A DNA stretch of 64,000 bases. Origin: Nephromyces sp. MM_2019 (taxonomy: Eukaryota; Apicomplexa; Aconoidasida; Nephromycida). Both the position numbers and the translations under genes were made by a program. The notes beneath the pieces were generated by a model, which saw only the letters and a program-made list of their open reading frames with translations, had not been told where the DNA came from and ran no database searches. Where the stretch lies: the NCBI GenBank assembly GCA_015657535.1, contig JADHZB010000963.1:10317-74316 (forward strand). Reading direction: 5' to 3'. This document shows, piece after piece, positions 49,201 to 62,200 of the stretch (its first letter is position 1; each line of letters opens with the position of its first letter).

Positions 49201-50100
49201 TTTTTTCTACATGATTTATTCTGGAAAAATACTTTTTTTGCAATTTGTCTAGGTTTTTTCACAGCATAGAAGAGTGATAATTTCATTGGGTTTATTACGT
49301 ATTTTGATTATAGTTGTAATGAGACCGCTATATACGCAGTTTTCATCTGTATTCATAAGATAATTCCTATTCCAGCACAAGAGTAAATTTTGCACTCCTG
49401 TTGAAATTTTTAGTTCGCCTATTTGATACAGGCTGAAAGTGTATCCCCAATGTGTCTTGTTATCTCATCGCGATACTACTTTATTATCATCTTTATGGCG
49501 TGATGCTGAACTGCTGCTTAGTTATAGTCTCTCGGTCCTCTATATGAAAGCTGCAGCATATTTCTTAGCGCCTGTGTTGGTAGATACCTGTAACTTTATT
49601 AGTGGCTGATTCCGTTTAGTATTTCATCTGTAGTTATGCTACATCTTTTGATCCCTGCGCTACTTTAGCATCTTGAAAGAGCTTTACTTATTCACTGTTC
49701 AAAATTTAACTCTCCTAATGAATGGGGTGTCTTGAAGGCGTTTAAACTGCACATTTCACGCCTTTACCAGTGTAGCAAAAGGTGCTGAGCCCTCTCTTTC
49801 ATATATGTCCAAGATATTGTTTTAGCCCGGCACCAACTTTTTTTTTGAAAGCCTGCATCCCTTTACAATGCTGAGTTTTTTATTTTCTCTGGGCCATGCA
49901 TTATTTGTTTACACTTTCATGTTATCAATAATTCTTGATTTCTTTTTTTGACAAAATTTTACTTAGGCCGCCCTGGCAGGATTATGGGTCTTAAAAGATT
50001 TTTAGATTATATTGCAGATCAGCAAGAAAAAGGAAACGCTTGGGTGTGCACTCGCGGCAGCATTGCAGATCATTGGATTAAAAATTTCCCTGCAAAGTAA
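43272..50100 (+). CDS. puuE-like: Allantoinase, PuuE-type (polysaccharide-deacetylase fold)
   Basis: Six exons: 43272-43392, 45094-45329, 46476-46611, 47506-47687, 48482-48602 and 49967-50100. All phases agree and the product is 309 residues, the usual PuuE length. PuuE enzymes hydrolyse allantoin to allantoate (EC 3.5.2.5), the step after urate oxidation in purine breakdown. They are unrelated to the amidohydrolase-type allantoinase. The family landmarks appear in order: PPRDYVGYGENPPNPNWPNG, AVSFVFNYEEGAE, ESLYEYGSRAGCWR, ALERNPEAAHAM, EMASHGYRWLDYAEV, YNDDLPYW, IPYSLDCNDMKF, PKMMSIGLHARIVGRPGRI and a C-terminal WVCTRGSIADHW. The ATG is the first in frame after upstream stops and gives the standard N-terminus. 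No signal peptide or SKL-type peroxisomal end is seen, so a cytosolic enzyme is inferred. Introns are 866-1701 nt. In the usual AGHE(I/M)ASHG motif the first His is Phe124. Confidence 0.93.
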
Positions 50101-53100
50101 TCCCCATGCATTATCTGCATTGTTTAGAAAATATCGGCGAATTGCCGTTATGCAAGATATCTTTATTAGGGTAGAAATTCTTGCCTTGCAACATTTTTGA
50201 TGGCTAACACTTCTAGGGGGTGTGATGTTGATCTTGCCAATCCCCAACGTCTTGATAAAGATTAAGCATCTTTTATTTTTTTGGTGCAGTTACGACTTTG
50301 CTTTTATTACAACTCAGTCATGGGAAAAGTAATATGCAGTGGAATACTCCTTTAGCTTAATATTTGAGCTAGCGTATACTCTGCGGCTGCAATTCAGCGT
50401 TTATATCGATTTTTCATGCCACGTAAATACTGTTAGAAACAAAGATAAATACTTCTCTGCCATGACCTATTAAATTTTTTTTTGGGTTGTTTTAGTACGA
50501 ACTTCTGAATTTTTTCTTTTATATAGCGACCCGTTGCCTCATGCTTCTTGACTACTTTTGGGTTGTATTCAATGCCTTAATAGCATTCTTGTACCTTGCA
50601 CTTGTTGTGGTCTCTAAATGAAGCCTGGCTTCATGAACGTACTGAACGTCTTGTTTTTCCTCTAGGGGCTTCCATTACTATTTTGCTTCTTATGCCTATG
50701 TGGTTCATATCTAATTGTGCAATGAAATTACAGCTGAATGGGCACCCAGCCTTGCGTGTTTGACTATAGGCTAGTAACTATAATATGATTTTACCTGCCC
50801 TCGTTACTTATTGTATACCAATGGTAACTGATGTTATTAAATTACTGTGCTGTGAACTTGCCCCGCTAGCGCATATATGCCTTTCCTGTTTACAAGGATC
50901 TTCAGAAGTGATCCCCAATGTTCTAAAATCCTTTTTTTCTCGTTTAGGCAAGCCTAACTACTTTACGAGGTGTGCCATACATGGTAGTAATGGAGCTTCC
51001 ATGTCGTAAACTAAGCAGCTTTGTTACATATATGAGGATTCTCTAGCGGACTAGTGTAACCACTGCTTTATTATCAAATTGTGATTGAAACGTTCATCGC
51101 CGTGCTTAGTGCCTCCATTTTAACCTTACCGCCTCAGAATTGCGACATTTGGTAGTGTTTATAATTTTTTTGTAGACCCGAATGTGCAGCAGTGTTACTT
51201 TCGTGACTATAGCCTCGCTTGACAACTTGAATTCGCTTGCCTGAAGCTGCTACAAGTCTGGATGGTACTCTTGCTTCCGTTGCTTAGTTTACTTTTTTTC
51301 ATTAATTTTTAGGTATAAATGTGTCGGAGCTTGTTTTTCGATGACTGCGAAGGTTGTGTGATATTTAGTTCCATTGTGGATGTTGAGCAGTTTAGTATTA
51401 TCATACCGCATATCTGTGCGGCTGCAGAGGGTAACTGAGGACTTTATGATAATATCGCGTGATGCTCACCATTTACCACTAGCTAATTATTAGTGAATGT
51501 TTGGAGACCAGTTCGAAGTTGCCTGTATTGTGCTTGTGCGCTTTAGTGAAGCCTCCGTGATAAGCACTTATGTGTCATCAACTTGCTTCGTTGAATGCGC
51601 AACCTTCATGGCCTTCAACGTGTGGTACATTCCGAGCATACTTGCCGTATAGTATGTGTACTCCCTGCACTCCCGATGGCTTTATGATTTGTGTGGCGAA
51701 ATAACCCACCCATACAAATATGTGTCCCTAAGGCATGAATCTAGCTTAAGGCCTTTATGGGTGCGCATCAAGTAGGAGCTGCAGGTATTGTGTATACTTC
51801 GTGTCATGTTCTTTTCCTAGCCAGAAAATAATGCATTGCCCTTATGGGTGTTGCTAGCCCTCATCTTAGCACTTATACTGCATTGTGATGTGCTTAAATC
51901 ATTGAGTTGACACCAGCATTCGATAATTAAAGAGACTTGCCTAGATTCCCCGAACTATCCCAACTTGCGCATAATTTTCAGGGGAGGCCTATGGGCCAAC
52001 TGCGTTGTTGGCCCAGCCCTACCTTACTGTGCTGACCTAGGTTCGCCGTACTAGACAGTAAATAACTGAACCAGCCTTTTGCATTCTAAAAGTATTCGAG
52101 TATTATACAAGTTCTCTTCTACGAAAGAGTGTGCTGAACTTCCTAATTGGCAAACGTTTCTCGCAAGTAACACGGTACTCAGGCTTGTTAATTTCTATGC
52201 CATTGGAATTTTTGAGAGTTGACACTGATAAGCGCTACCGCGGATTTGCTTAGAAAGCCTGTTGTGTTCAGTGAACGGCCGCAAAGTTTATTTTCAATGA
52301 AGTCTTGCGCGGTTCTACGCGCAAAGTTGCCATCTCGGACTTCCGGTACCACCACTTCTCTGCGATGTGAACGTGTTTCTGGTGAAGTCTTGGGCCTGTT
52401 TTGGTGGCGGCACCCTTAGTATGACACTCCCTTACTGCATGCCAGAAGCAGGAAACTGTAATGTGCTTTATGCGATAATCACCGTGAAGAGAAAAATTTA
52501 CGTGCTAGCAAAAGAAAAACGCCTACGCAATGACCAGCCGCGGTACTGCCTGGTAAAACATATTGCCATACTGAATTACCAAACTATGGAGTCACTAAAG
52601 TCACTTTGAGCCTTTTTCTGTGCATATGAGGCTACCTCATAATTCTGCACAGCTGATGCTTGGCATTTCAAAAAGGATCGGCCACAAGCATGTGTGAGGG
52701 CCGCATCTACATACTGACTAATTTTTCTATTGCGACCCCTGCATCCCTGCGCAACAAAAGATATGCCTACCTACATAGAGACATTTTTCGAAAGTAGCAG
52801 CGCTGCTTAATACGAGGAAATGTCCTGGATACGAAGGTAGAAACTTGTTCGGAATAGTGCAAAAAGAAATCACAGGAAGGCAGGGCAAATTTTAAGAAGT
52901 AAAGCTTGATGCTCGTTGCTTGCGAATGCCTTATTTGTGATATATGTTACACCTAGAATTTTAAGCGTAAGATGGTTATCTGAAGGGACAATACTGCTAA
53001 AAGGGTGATCTTTGTTACTTCCTGAATGTATCAGGGTATCCCAACGGCTAGCGTATATAAAAAACTGTGAAGATCAAGAATATTTTCCACTAAACCGCGT

Positions 53101-53563
53101 ATTAATAGATTAGAAAAACGAGAAGAGCGAACATGCTTTATCTCCTTTTTGTTAGTGGGAGCTAGAAAGTCCACGGGCAAAATCACTGGATGCGAAAGCA
53201 CTACACTTTTTAAGCGCTATGAAATTTAGTTTAAGGTAAATACTTGCAAACGCTATATGGCGGTAGGCATCATCATTTTAGCGATTACGATAAGCTCATG
53301 CGGGTTTACGGCTTAAGTGAAAAGCATGGAGGCCACCAAGAGGAAAGCTAATACCTTATCGACCCAACAACGCTGAATTTCGATTATTAATCCGCAAGGC
53401 AGAAACTCAAGACGCAATATTCGTTTTATTTGGCAGCCCTCATATAGTTTTTTTTATGGGATTTCGCAGCAGAAGAAAAAGTAATGTATTGTGCGCTATC
53501 CCAAGTTTTTAACTCATTTCTTTTCCTTCCTAGCAAAAATTTCAAAAAGTCAGCATTCGTTCA
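50101..53563. other. Region between allantoinase and AP2 genes, no supported gene
   Basis: No recognisable exon. 50785-51009 and 52219-52419 on the + strand are open for 65-75 codons without family resemblance. A strong pyrimidine-rich acceptor (TTTCTTTTCCTTCCTAG, ending at 53533) leads into an open frame continuous with the AP2 exon, so upstream exons of the AP2 gene may lie in this interval. A short ATG frame starts near 53325 but soon stops. Confidence 0.45.
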
Positions 53564-54898
53564 ATGAACGCATCCAATAGCGACTCTGCTACACGGAAAA
53601 CCCTTTTTGGGAAGTGTGAAAGCTCCTCAGGGTTTCCAGGAGTCAGCTGGAACAAGAGAATGAAGGCTTGGCTCGCCTTTTTCTATAGTGGAAATCGGCG
53701 AAGAAACAAGACCTTTAACCCACGTAACTATTCTAACAGCAAAGAGGTGAGTTTCTTGCCCTCGAAGGAGAAAAAAAAAATTTACATAAAACTAAATGGT
53801 AGCAGGTATTTTTTTAAGTACTTTCAGGATATTTTAAAGACCGCGTACGCACCTTATCAAAATTAGAAGCTCCATGGGGTTATACTGAACTTTAAAATTA
53901 AACTATTTCTTCACAGGCTGCAAGACTTGCTGCTATAGAATTTATGAAGTCTTTACCTTCGCAGATCAATAATCAATCTGCCAAAAGCCAACGAGAATTT
54001 CCAAGTGGTAAAATGATGTGCTATTTTTTACAAGAGAGAAATTTTATTTGGCAGTATACCTATTTTATTTCAAGCTCTTGTGCAGTCAAGTTAGACTTAA
54101 TACACGTACTGCCTGGTACGCACCGAATTGCTAAAAACGGCTTCCATACCGATAGTATGACCAGCGCAGAACATATGCCTCTACAAAAGTTGTATGGAGC
54201 TCCCAATCAGCAAGTATACGATATTTTACGTCTTTACCAACATTTAATGTGCAGCCATTTACTAAAAGTTCACCACAGTAATCCTCGAAATTGCAGAAAG
54301 GGTGTGATGTGATATCATTACAGATTAATATTTGTTTTGCTGATTGCATCTTACTAAGTACTGATATAATATGATATAGCCTATGTTATTGTCTTACTCA
54401 GGGAATATGACAAAGATACAACCCACTTCTCCCGCCAAAACTGCCATCGCAAGACTTCCATATAATGCTGCAGCCTCAGCAATAAAGCAAACAGATAGTA
54501 AGACTAACAAGAGAGTTCAACCCGAACTTTCAGAAGCCTCAGACAGATCAGGAGATTGCGTAAATAGCGACAAAATTGCGGATACTGTCTTCGTTTCTCC
54601 TGCATTGTGTCATCGCCTTATGTTTTCCACTTCTAATAGCTTTTCTTCTAATCCTGACGTTGAATCAACCATTTACGAGTATTTGATCAGCAATGACGAC
54701 CAAAATTTGCCAGGATTTGAGCTTCCTGCATTATTCCACGACCAACAAAACTTTAAAAACCGAAAAGAAGCTTATAGCGCTGTTGTGAATGTACGGTACG
54801 AACAGAATGACATCTTGACGCATACCTTTGATCACGATAATCATTTACAACAAAAATACGAAAAAGCAGAAACCAATAGCCAGTATGCTATTGCGTAA
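53564..54898 (+). CDS. AP2-domain DNA-binding protein (ApiAP2 type)
   Basis: Exons 53564-53746, 53917-54007 and 54402-54898 (joins in phase 0 and phase 1) give 256 residues. AP2 domains are the main DNA-binding modules of apicomplexan transcription factors. The domain spans about residues 21-76: [18 protein letters not shown], three predicted strands, then after the first intron the helix [13 protein letters not shown], as in ApiAP2 proteins. The rest is Ser/Asn/Gln-rich with no further domain seen. The ATG at 53564 is the first in frame, but the frame is open back to an acceptor ending at 53533, so 5' exons are possible. If the second intron is retained, translation would end at 54312. The +1 frame stays open and protein-like beyond the stop to 54986, so the 3' end may also differ. 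Confidence 0.82.
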
Positions 54899-54986
54899 AA
54901 AGCTTCCTCCGCAGATCTCCGTAGAAAACAAGCCTCATGAGAGAAGAGTTTCTGCCTCTGGGCCGCCTAGTTCTTGGGACTTGTAA

Positions 54987-57900
54987 GATAGGTAACCTCA
55001 TTTGCTGTGAAGTATAAGTAAAAGTGCTTCAATGATTACATACGCTTCGCGGCAAGATGTTAACTTATGCTTATGTATGGGAAATAGCAGTTAATGAAGC
55101 AAACATTAATTATTAATGTATAACCAGTGGCATTTGATGCGAAAGGTTTCATTGGAGCGGCACTCCTCATTTTACTTAGTCCAAGTTTTTCCTAGTTTTA
55201 TTACTTGGGTGGTCAGCCTCGCAGCTCCGTTGGGCTAGGCCTACATACCGTTATCTCAAAAAATTGATGGTGAATTGAAAATGATCACATGCAAGGGAAA
55301 GAGACGTCAGAAGTAACTTGTAAAGAAAAATAAGCCTTCAAAGGCAGTTAAGTTGATGTGCTATCGTTTCCTCTATTTGAAGTATCACAAGTTTGCCACA
55401 CTACGTAAGCTTGAGACGATTAAAACGAAAAGCCACCTATCGGATAGCCGCAGTAACCTTCACAGCGATTATATAATTCATTTATCTTGCAGCAAAATAA
55501 CCATATCTCTACCCTGGAATAGCACCATTACAAATGGGTTCCCAGAGTAAGCGGCGATCTTGTATGTTTGCTTTTCTGGCAATAAGCATAATCCGTGTTC
55601 CGATTACCAATTATTAATAATGGGGATTTGTAGGAAACTTCGCGGCATCCCATAGCCTCTGATTAAAATTTTTTAAACTACCTTTCAATAATCCATGGGT
55701 GTGAATCATCCAGCTTTTCGGTTAAGTGCATGCTATGCATTGAAGTTCGCACACAGGGACAGAAAAATCGAGTTACCCATCTCCTTAAAATTTGTTCCCT
55801 TACAGAGGATGCCGGCCTTACCACTAGAGTAACAGTGATATTCTGGAGGACTGAACCAACGAATAGCATGGTTGAATCAATCTTACGATGCTTGTTGTTG
55901 ACTATTAAAATATCTACGCACTATTCGTTAGATAATGACTTCTGAGTTTCCATGATTTACACCAGTGGACACCATTGCCATTAAAAACTCATAAACTACG
56001 AGAAGGTGTCAATTTTTAAATATTAGCACGGAAGTGGTAAAGTCTATCAGAGGCTTTTCAATTGAGAGAATGCATGCGATCTCCGAATAATTGTAGTCTG
56101 TTAACGTAAGTTATACGAAGGGAGCTCTTGATGAATACAATTTCACTTCTCTGCAGCCTGCGCTTGTAAAACTTTTAAGCCGCATTGTAATAAGGCTTGA
56201 AAAGTTTTTACATTGACCATTTCGAATCGACGCCTTTTTCCAATTTTTATTTAAGGATACAAGCAAAGAACTTAATGAACGTCTGCTGCGATGATAAACT
56301 TCCCGTGTAATCCAGTAAAGCCATTTCATGATAACATCATTTTGTTTCGAGATTATTAGGTGGCTTTTTACCCTTGGCTAATAATCCCGCCACAAACGCA
56401 AATGTAGTGCTCAGCCCTAAATTCCCCCAAAAAATCTTGGGATAACCGCTCTGTGCCTAGTAGGGCATTTCTTCTAGTTATAAAACTTGAGTGTCTACTT
56501 CGCTTTGTAGTAGATATTAGCAGCTGAGACCTTATTTTGGGGGCACAAAGCGTCATAGAGCCATAAAACACCCGGTTAGCATGTTTCCGGGTATATGGCA
56601 TGATTTTCTGCTGAGGCGGAATAGAATTGCCACTTATCACAGGCTGACAGTCATAACTATTTGGATCGGTAGTGCGGCTTCAAAAAAAGAAGAGCTCCTA
56701 TGCCACACTAAGCATTCTTCGTTCCTTCTGGTAAGTTACTTACATTTTTTTGTAGCGAGTCCTTGAAAGCATGCAAAATTGTCTATAGCTTGGGAACCTG
56801 GCTATTCCGTAGCTTTTCGCCGTCATATATCTTCCTATATTTGCACACATACCTTCAAAGCCTTTAGGGGGACATGAATGGAAACTGTGCTGCACTTTTC
56901 GACAATATAGGAACGCTTCTGCATGAAATTTTCTGAGCTCTAGAATGTAGAACTACGACTATTTTTTACAGCCAAGGCCTCCCTTCTAAAGTATGCTCTG
57001 CTTATGCACATTAAAAGGCAAGCAAAATCAATGAATGGATAGAAATACCGTAATTTAACTTGAGCCATTAGCAGTATATTGCGAGACCACAGACCCCTAT
57101 TGTGGTAAACCGCGGTTGTATTATTGTAGTTTAACTGCGCTACAACTTTATTTTGGCCTTAAGAATCTACTACTACGCTGATTTAACACTATACATGCAC
57201 ATTCGCGTGCACTGAAAGTGATCGACCACTTGAGAATGTTAACCTTTAGTTACCTTGCCGATGCTCTGATTTGCCTCACATGTAAACAAGGAGCTCGCCC
57301 TGTGAGTACTGCTACTAGATATACTTTCTATATTCAGCTCCAGATATCTGCAAGAATCACATTGTCAAATGTGATGAAGCACAAGCTACTTTTCCATGGA
57401 TGACAGGCTCCATTTTGGCCGTCTGTGGCTAGCCATTCCTGCTCCATACTGTGGTACTGCTCGGTATTTCCGCATGCTTTCAATGAAACTTTGAAGAAAA
57501 GAGAAAATGGGGTCTGCGTGGCATACCCATCATGCCGATATCATGAGTATTATCGATATACCTTTTTTTGTGTAAATTTCCTAGCTGTACGATGAAATAA
57601 AGCCACAAAGCTTTGGGCTAGCTGCGGAGTGTAAGCGGCATGACCACAAGACGCAACCCTACACTCAAGGTCCAATTTTTTTACGTAGTTCTATATATTT
57701 TTTAAATAAGTTACTAAGAGCGGCTTGATAACACAACTGTCGTGTGTAGAAGCTCGCAACATAAAAACTGTAAATTTGCCCGAGACAGTACAGTATCTTT
57801 ATTCCAACAAAAGTTCGATTTTACGTGAGTGCATAGAGGGCCTTTTCTTTCACTAAATCCTGTGCCTTTGAGGCAATACTACACGGTGAGGTAATCTGCC

Positions 57901-58017
57901 AGACGATATATATGCGCATTCAATTGGCAGTATAGCTATACTATTTCCTGAAATGAACCGAATTATTATTTCCTGCTGCCTGGTGCGACTGGAATTTTTG
58001 ATCCTTTTTCTGTATTA
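54987..58017. other. Intergenic region, no supported gene
   Basis: Between the AP2 gene and the convergent RRM gene. Frames of 60-90 codons at 55353-55550 (+), 55730-55945 (+) and 56640-56368 (-) are open but match nothing I recognise and lack splice context. No repeats stand out. Confidence 0.4.
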
Positions 58018-59215
58018 TTAATTATTTTGTGATCTTTGGGCTGCAATAATATCATGAGCTGTTGTGAGTGGCTTTCGAGAATAAAAATCTAACCAGAATA
58101 TTCTCTGGCTCTCTTGTATTGCCTCAGATTGTGAAGAATTTATGTTATCTGATGTCGATTTAAGCGATCCGACCTGCTGTGTATCCCACGTTGGGCGTCT
58201 TGGAATCATTTGTTTGGCAAAATGCTCCGCGAAAACCTGAGCAGCAGAAGTAATGCGTAGCTATACAAGCTCACCCAATGAACTCTTGAAATGTGCTTTT
58301 AAGCAGTAGGTGCTCATATATTATGTGAAGCAAGCTTGAGGTTAGCAGCAGTTGCACAAGGAAAAATATGTACCACTCCCCTTGGATATTGAGACTATCT
58401 ATACAATACTCTTAAGCAATTACACTCTCAGAGTTGATGCTTGAGTATAGTCGCAAGTACAAGAGAAAACCTGGAGCGACTGATGTGCTAGTACTTTTCG
58501 ATGCTAACTATGGCCTGAACTGATGAATAGCACAATAAGAGCATTAGAAATGCAAAACAAAAATACCACGCAGTTTTGCGCTTGCCTGGTCTTCTTCGTC
58601 GTCCAATTTGCTGCCATCATGACAACCTCCAGTTGAGCAAGGAGTCTCGTATCCCCAAGAACACTTTATTTTCTGTGTGGAAATTGAAGGTTGTAGCAGT
58701 AAGGCAAGAGTGAGTTTATGTCAACTTGCCTTCCAAAGATAATAAAAATTAGATTTCTTACTTGGTCATCAACCGGATATCCGTTCATATGGCTCAACGC
58801 GGCATAGGCTGCCTCCAGCTCCTTGTATTTTATTAGGCAATATTGCTGAAAGCAGAATATTCTAGTTCAAAATTTACCGTATTGTAATCTTTTAAATAAC
58901 CGGCCGAGCAGCACAGAGAATTTTAACTTTTCGCTTTCAGCCGTGGCGTAAAATCACTGCAGTTCATTATGCTTTATAACTTCATACTTTTCCTCTTTAA
59001 TGCCGCCCCGTAGCGGCTTATAAAAGTTTGCGATTACCTTTTGAGAATTTAAATTGAACGAAGTAATGGCTCCAAATGATACAAACATCTGAAGGAGCTT
59101 TTGCTGAAAAGATATCGGAAGTGAATTTATGTAAAGCAAGATTAATGTTACATTACCACTTTTTGCATGACAGTGGCAGCTATGCAAAACTTGATTTTCC
59201 TATATAATTCAGGCG
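58018..59215 (-). CDS. RRM protein, TIA-1/PUB1-like third RRM (5' incomplete)
   Basis: Minus-strand exons: 59215-59157, 59103-59038, 58845-58762, 58672-58586 and 58236-58018. All are phase compatible after the first. Joined, the first four encode one RNA-recognition motif: FCIAATV as strand 1, LLQMFVSFGAIT as helix 1/strand 2, QYCLIKYKELEAAYAALSHM covering the RNP1 strand and helix 2, NGYPVDDQ, and KIKCSWGYET as strand 4. The Lys-Cys-x-Trp-Gly ending is characteristic of RRM3 in TIA-1/PUB1 proteins, which bind U-rich RNA in splicing and stress-granule biology. The tail is Asp/Gln/Ser-rich with RRPTWD. The intron before the last exon starts GCAAGC, a GC donor. Upstream exons for other RRMs are expected; possible ones lie near 60497-60538 and at 61152-61104, but these could not be joined. 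Confidence 0.65.
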
Positions 59216-62200
59216 CTAAGACATAACCGTACGCGTATTACATACAGCTTTCCTGCTTTCAGTCATTCTATTGTACTACAACCGGCATAGAATAAAAAAT
59301 CTTCTAGCAGCCAACCTATTAAATATTTAGCATGGTAAACGAGAGTTGTATGCACGATTACAGAAGCAGATCTGGCTAGGTTCCTTGCTTTATTCGGCAG
59401 AAGCTATACTTGCTTCAGAGCTTGTGCGCAAAACATCGATAGCGAGCTACAGGGACCAGCCAGCTCTTTCGCCCAATTTTTTTGCACCATTTATTAATGT
59501 TAATCGGCATTAACAATGCTTCCTCAACTTTGTTTTCATAGGGTTAAGATACAACTTTAACGAACAGAAATTGCGCTGTAATAATTTTAGCCATTAAAAT
59601 TGAAATCTGTTGATTTCATGCAGTAACTTCACTATGAACAGCTATATATCATATTCATGCGTTACGCTTATATTAATTTACAATGGGAGTCATAATAGTT
59701 GAAGCTTTAAAATTGGCTGAGCTGTAAAAATATGTAAGATAAAGTATTGAAATCTACACTGCATTATGGAGTAAGAAGTATTATGGGTATCAAAGTTTTT
59801 TTGTCCGTGTATCGAGCATAAATTAAAAGGATTCACCAGAAAAGGTTCGACTGCTGACGCTTGTGTTGATAACTAAACAGTAAAAATTACCGCCTATGCT
59901 AGCGAATATTAACGTGCTACATAAATTCTGGAAAATTAAAAAAAAACCTTTCCATGCCTATTTCTTCACATATTTTCTATTGGAGATGGGCGCATTTTGG
60001 TATTCTACTCGATAGGCCAAGTATTTAGTCCTGTTACATTCGATAAAATGGAGAATTTAAAAAAAAGTATGACAGGCTTGAACGTAGGATAATCTGCGAG
60101 ACATTGTTATACATATTATTCTACTACTTGAGGAAAGCAGAAGAAATAGTGATACCTGTGTTACCCGTGGGCTGAGGTTAGAAATGAAAATAAGGTTACT
60201 GGGACGTTGCCTGCTGGTATCCCTGAGGGAGGTATTAAATAGTCAAATATGTCTTTCCAATCAGTATCAATTTCGAGTTATCATTTTTCTCTTATAAAAA
60301 AAAACCTATGTAGCACCTGTTTTCTATGCAGAAAGCCGGTTTTATAGCTATATTTAACTCTAGTTTGCTGAATAGTTTCTGAAAGCAAAAGCAATTATTC
60401 ACTTCCGTAGAAAAATTGAATTGGCTGCGATTGAGTTTCACAGCTGTGTCCATTCAGCTGGCATGCGCAGGCAAGGTTAGACGCTTGAAATTACCTTTCG
60501 ATTGTAAGCAGCATGCAATTTTTACTTTAGGTATACCTGAAGCAGTAAACAAGTTTTTCTAATATCCAAGTTACTTCCGGCTTTTAAGAAAGCACACATA
60601 TTACATAATTCGTCTTCTCTATTCCTTCGTACCTGAGAGACATTAAACAGAAGCGAAAACCATTTGCCATATTCAATGCTCAGCATGGTTGTGGTAAATT
60701 ACTAACGAATGAAGTGGGATTCCTACATAAACGCTACAAGCATTGGAAATTGCCATAGTATTATATGGCGCTCGTTTGCTAATGCACTCTCGAAGTTTAG
60801 CAGTCACAGCGCATTAATGTAAAACTTCAGAAATGAATTGAATAAACTTGTTCTAGCTATATAAACCACAAATAGACAGGAATATACCTAATCCCATGTT
60901 GAATTAAGCGCCATGGGCGCTTATTATGACAATACGCAAGTCAAGCCTCTTAGGGGGAGTATCCCGCAACCATAACATCCCACAACATCCCATCAGCTTT
61001 TCAAAAGTGTCACTGATTGAATAAAAGTTATCAAAAGTCCCAGAAGGCGATAGTTTATCGGGTTTGTACTATTAAAAAAACTGTAAAAAAACAGCAGACT
61101 TACTTTGCAAGCAATGACTTGAGGGCAGATGGACTTAACCAAGCCTAATATCCTTTTAGCGTCATAGTCTAGATAATTTTAAAAAGATATATATCCATTT
61201 GCACATCAATTTCATGTAAGCAAAAAGTTATTAAGATACACATGCTGGTGAACTATTGATTTTTTTGCTATTATATTGAGCTTCGGATTAGCCAATATTA
61301 TTCGAATCTGAAAGCTAGGATAATTGGCTCTAATAATAATTTTGTAGTTATATAGCTACTTTCCGCAGCGCACCTTGAGGAAGTGACGTTAGGTAGAGTT
61401 GAAACTCAGTTATAGAAACTGGAGAATCCATGGCCGATTTAGTATGCTTCAGCTTCATTAGAAAAAAAGCAAAAATCTCGTAAAGAGCTCCGCAACAAAT
61501 ATCCCTATAAAATAAACCAGTAATTAATTTGTTTTAAAATTGTTAAGGTGCTTAACTTAAAGTGGAAAAGGATGCGCTTATGAATTTGCGAATAAGAATG
61601 CTTTTCTTAGAATTTCTTTGCGCGAAGAAAGCGACTCCATGAACTGCCAGAACATGTAAGCCTAAATTCGATCTAAACGGAGTACCAAAAATTTACTGAT
61701 GCTTTTGATGTATTAAAACTTTAAGCTTAAGTACTTTAATCCTTGATTCGTTTCTCAAGGAAATTATTGAAGTGCTCCAGGCTAGTGAAAAGTGGAACTT
61801 TGGCGTTAATTTATGGTGAAATATTCGGCATGTAAAAGCCTATAAATATAGTATTTTTTGGGTTACAGTATTACACCAAGTCCACAATTAAAATTCTGAG
61901 CTCTTGTTTACCAAAAGCAGGTGTATGGAACGACAGCTTGTATTTTTCCGACTTTACTGTTAGTGCATCAACTAAAAATTAACCGGCGGTTTCCTTCATA
62001 ATTCTCCCGCCATAACTTTAAGACATGCTGTGCTCGAATGTCCTACCATAGATGTACAGGAGGCCACATCACGCATGTAAAAATCAAATTATATAATCCT
62101 TTTGCGAAGATACTGAGACATTACAGCCTTTTTTCCTCTTATATTTTAAATCAATATAAAAATCACATTATGTACTCGCATGGTCTTGGCTCTGAGATAT

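Noticed and set aside
60905..60923. Inverted repeat TAAGCGCC-ATG-GGCGCTTA
   Set aside because: A single 8-bp stem with a 3-base loop in AT-rich non-coding DNA, without T-run or gene context; expected by chance.
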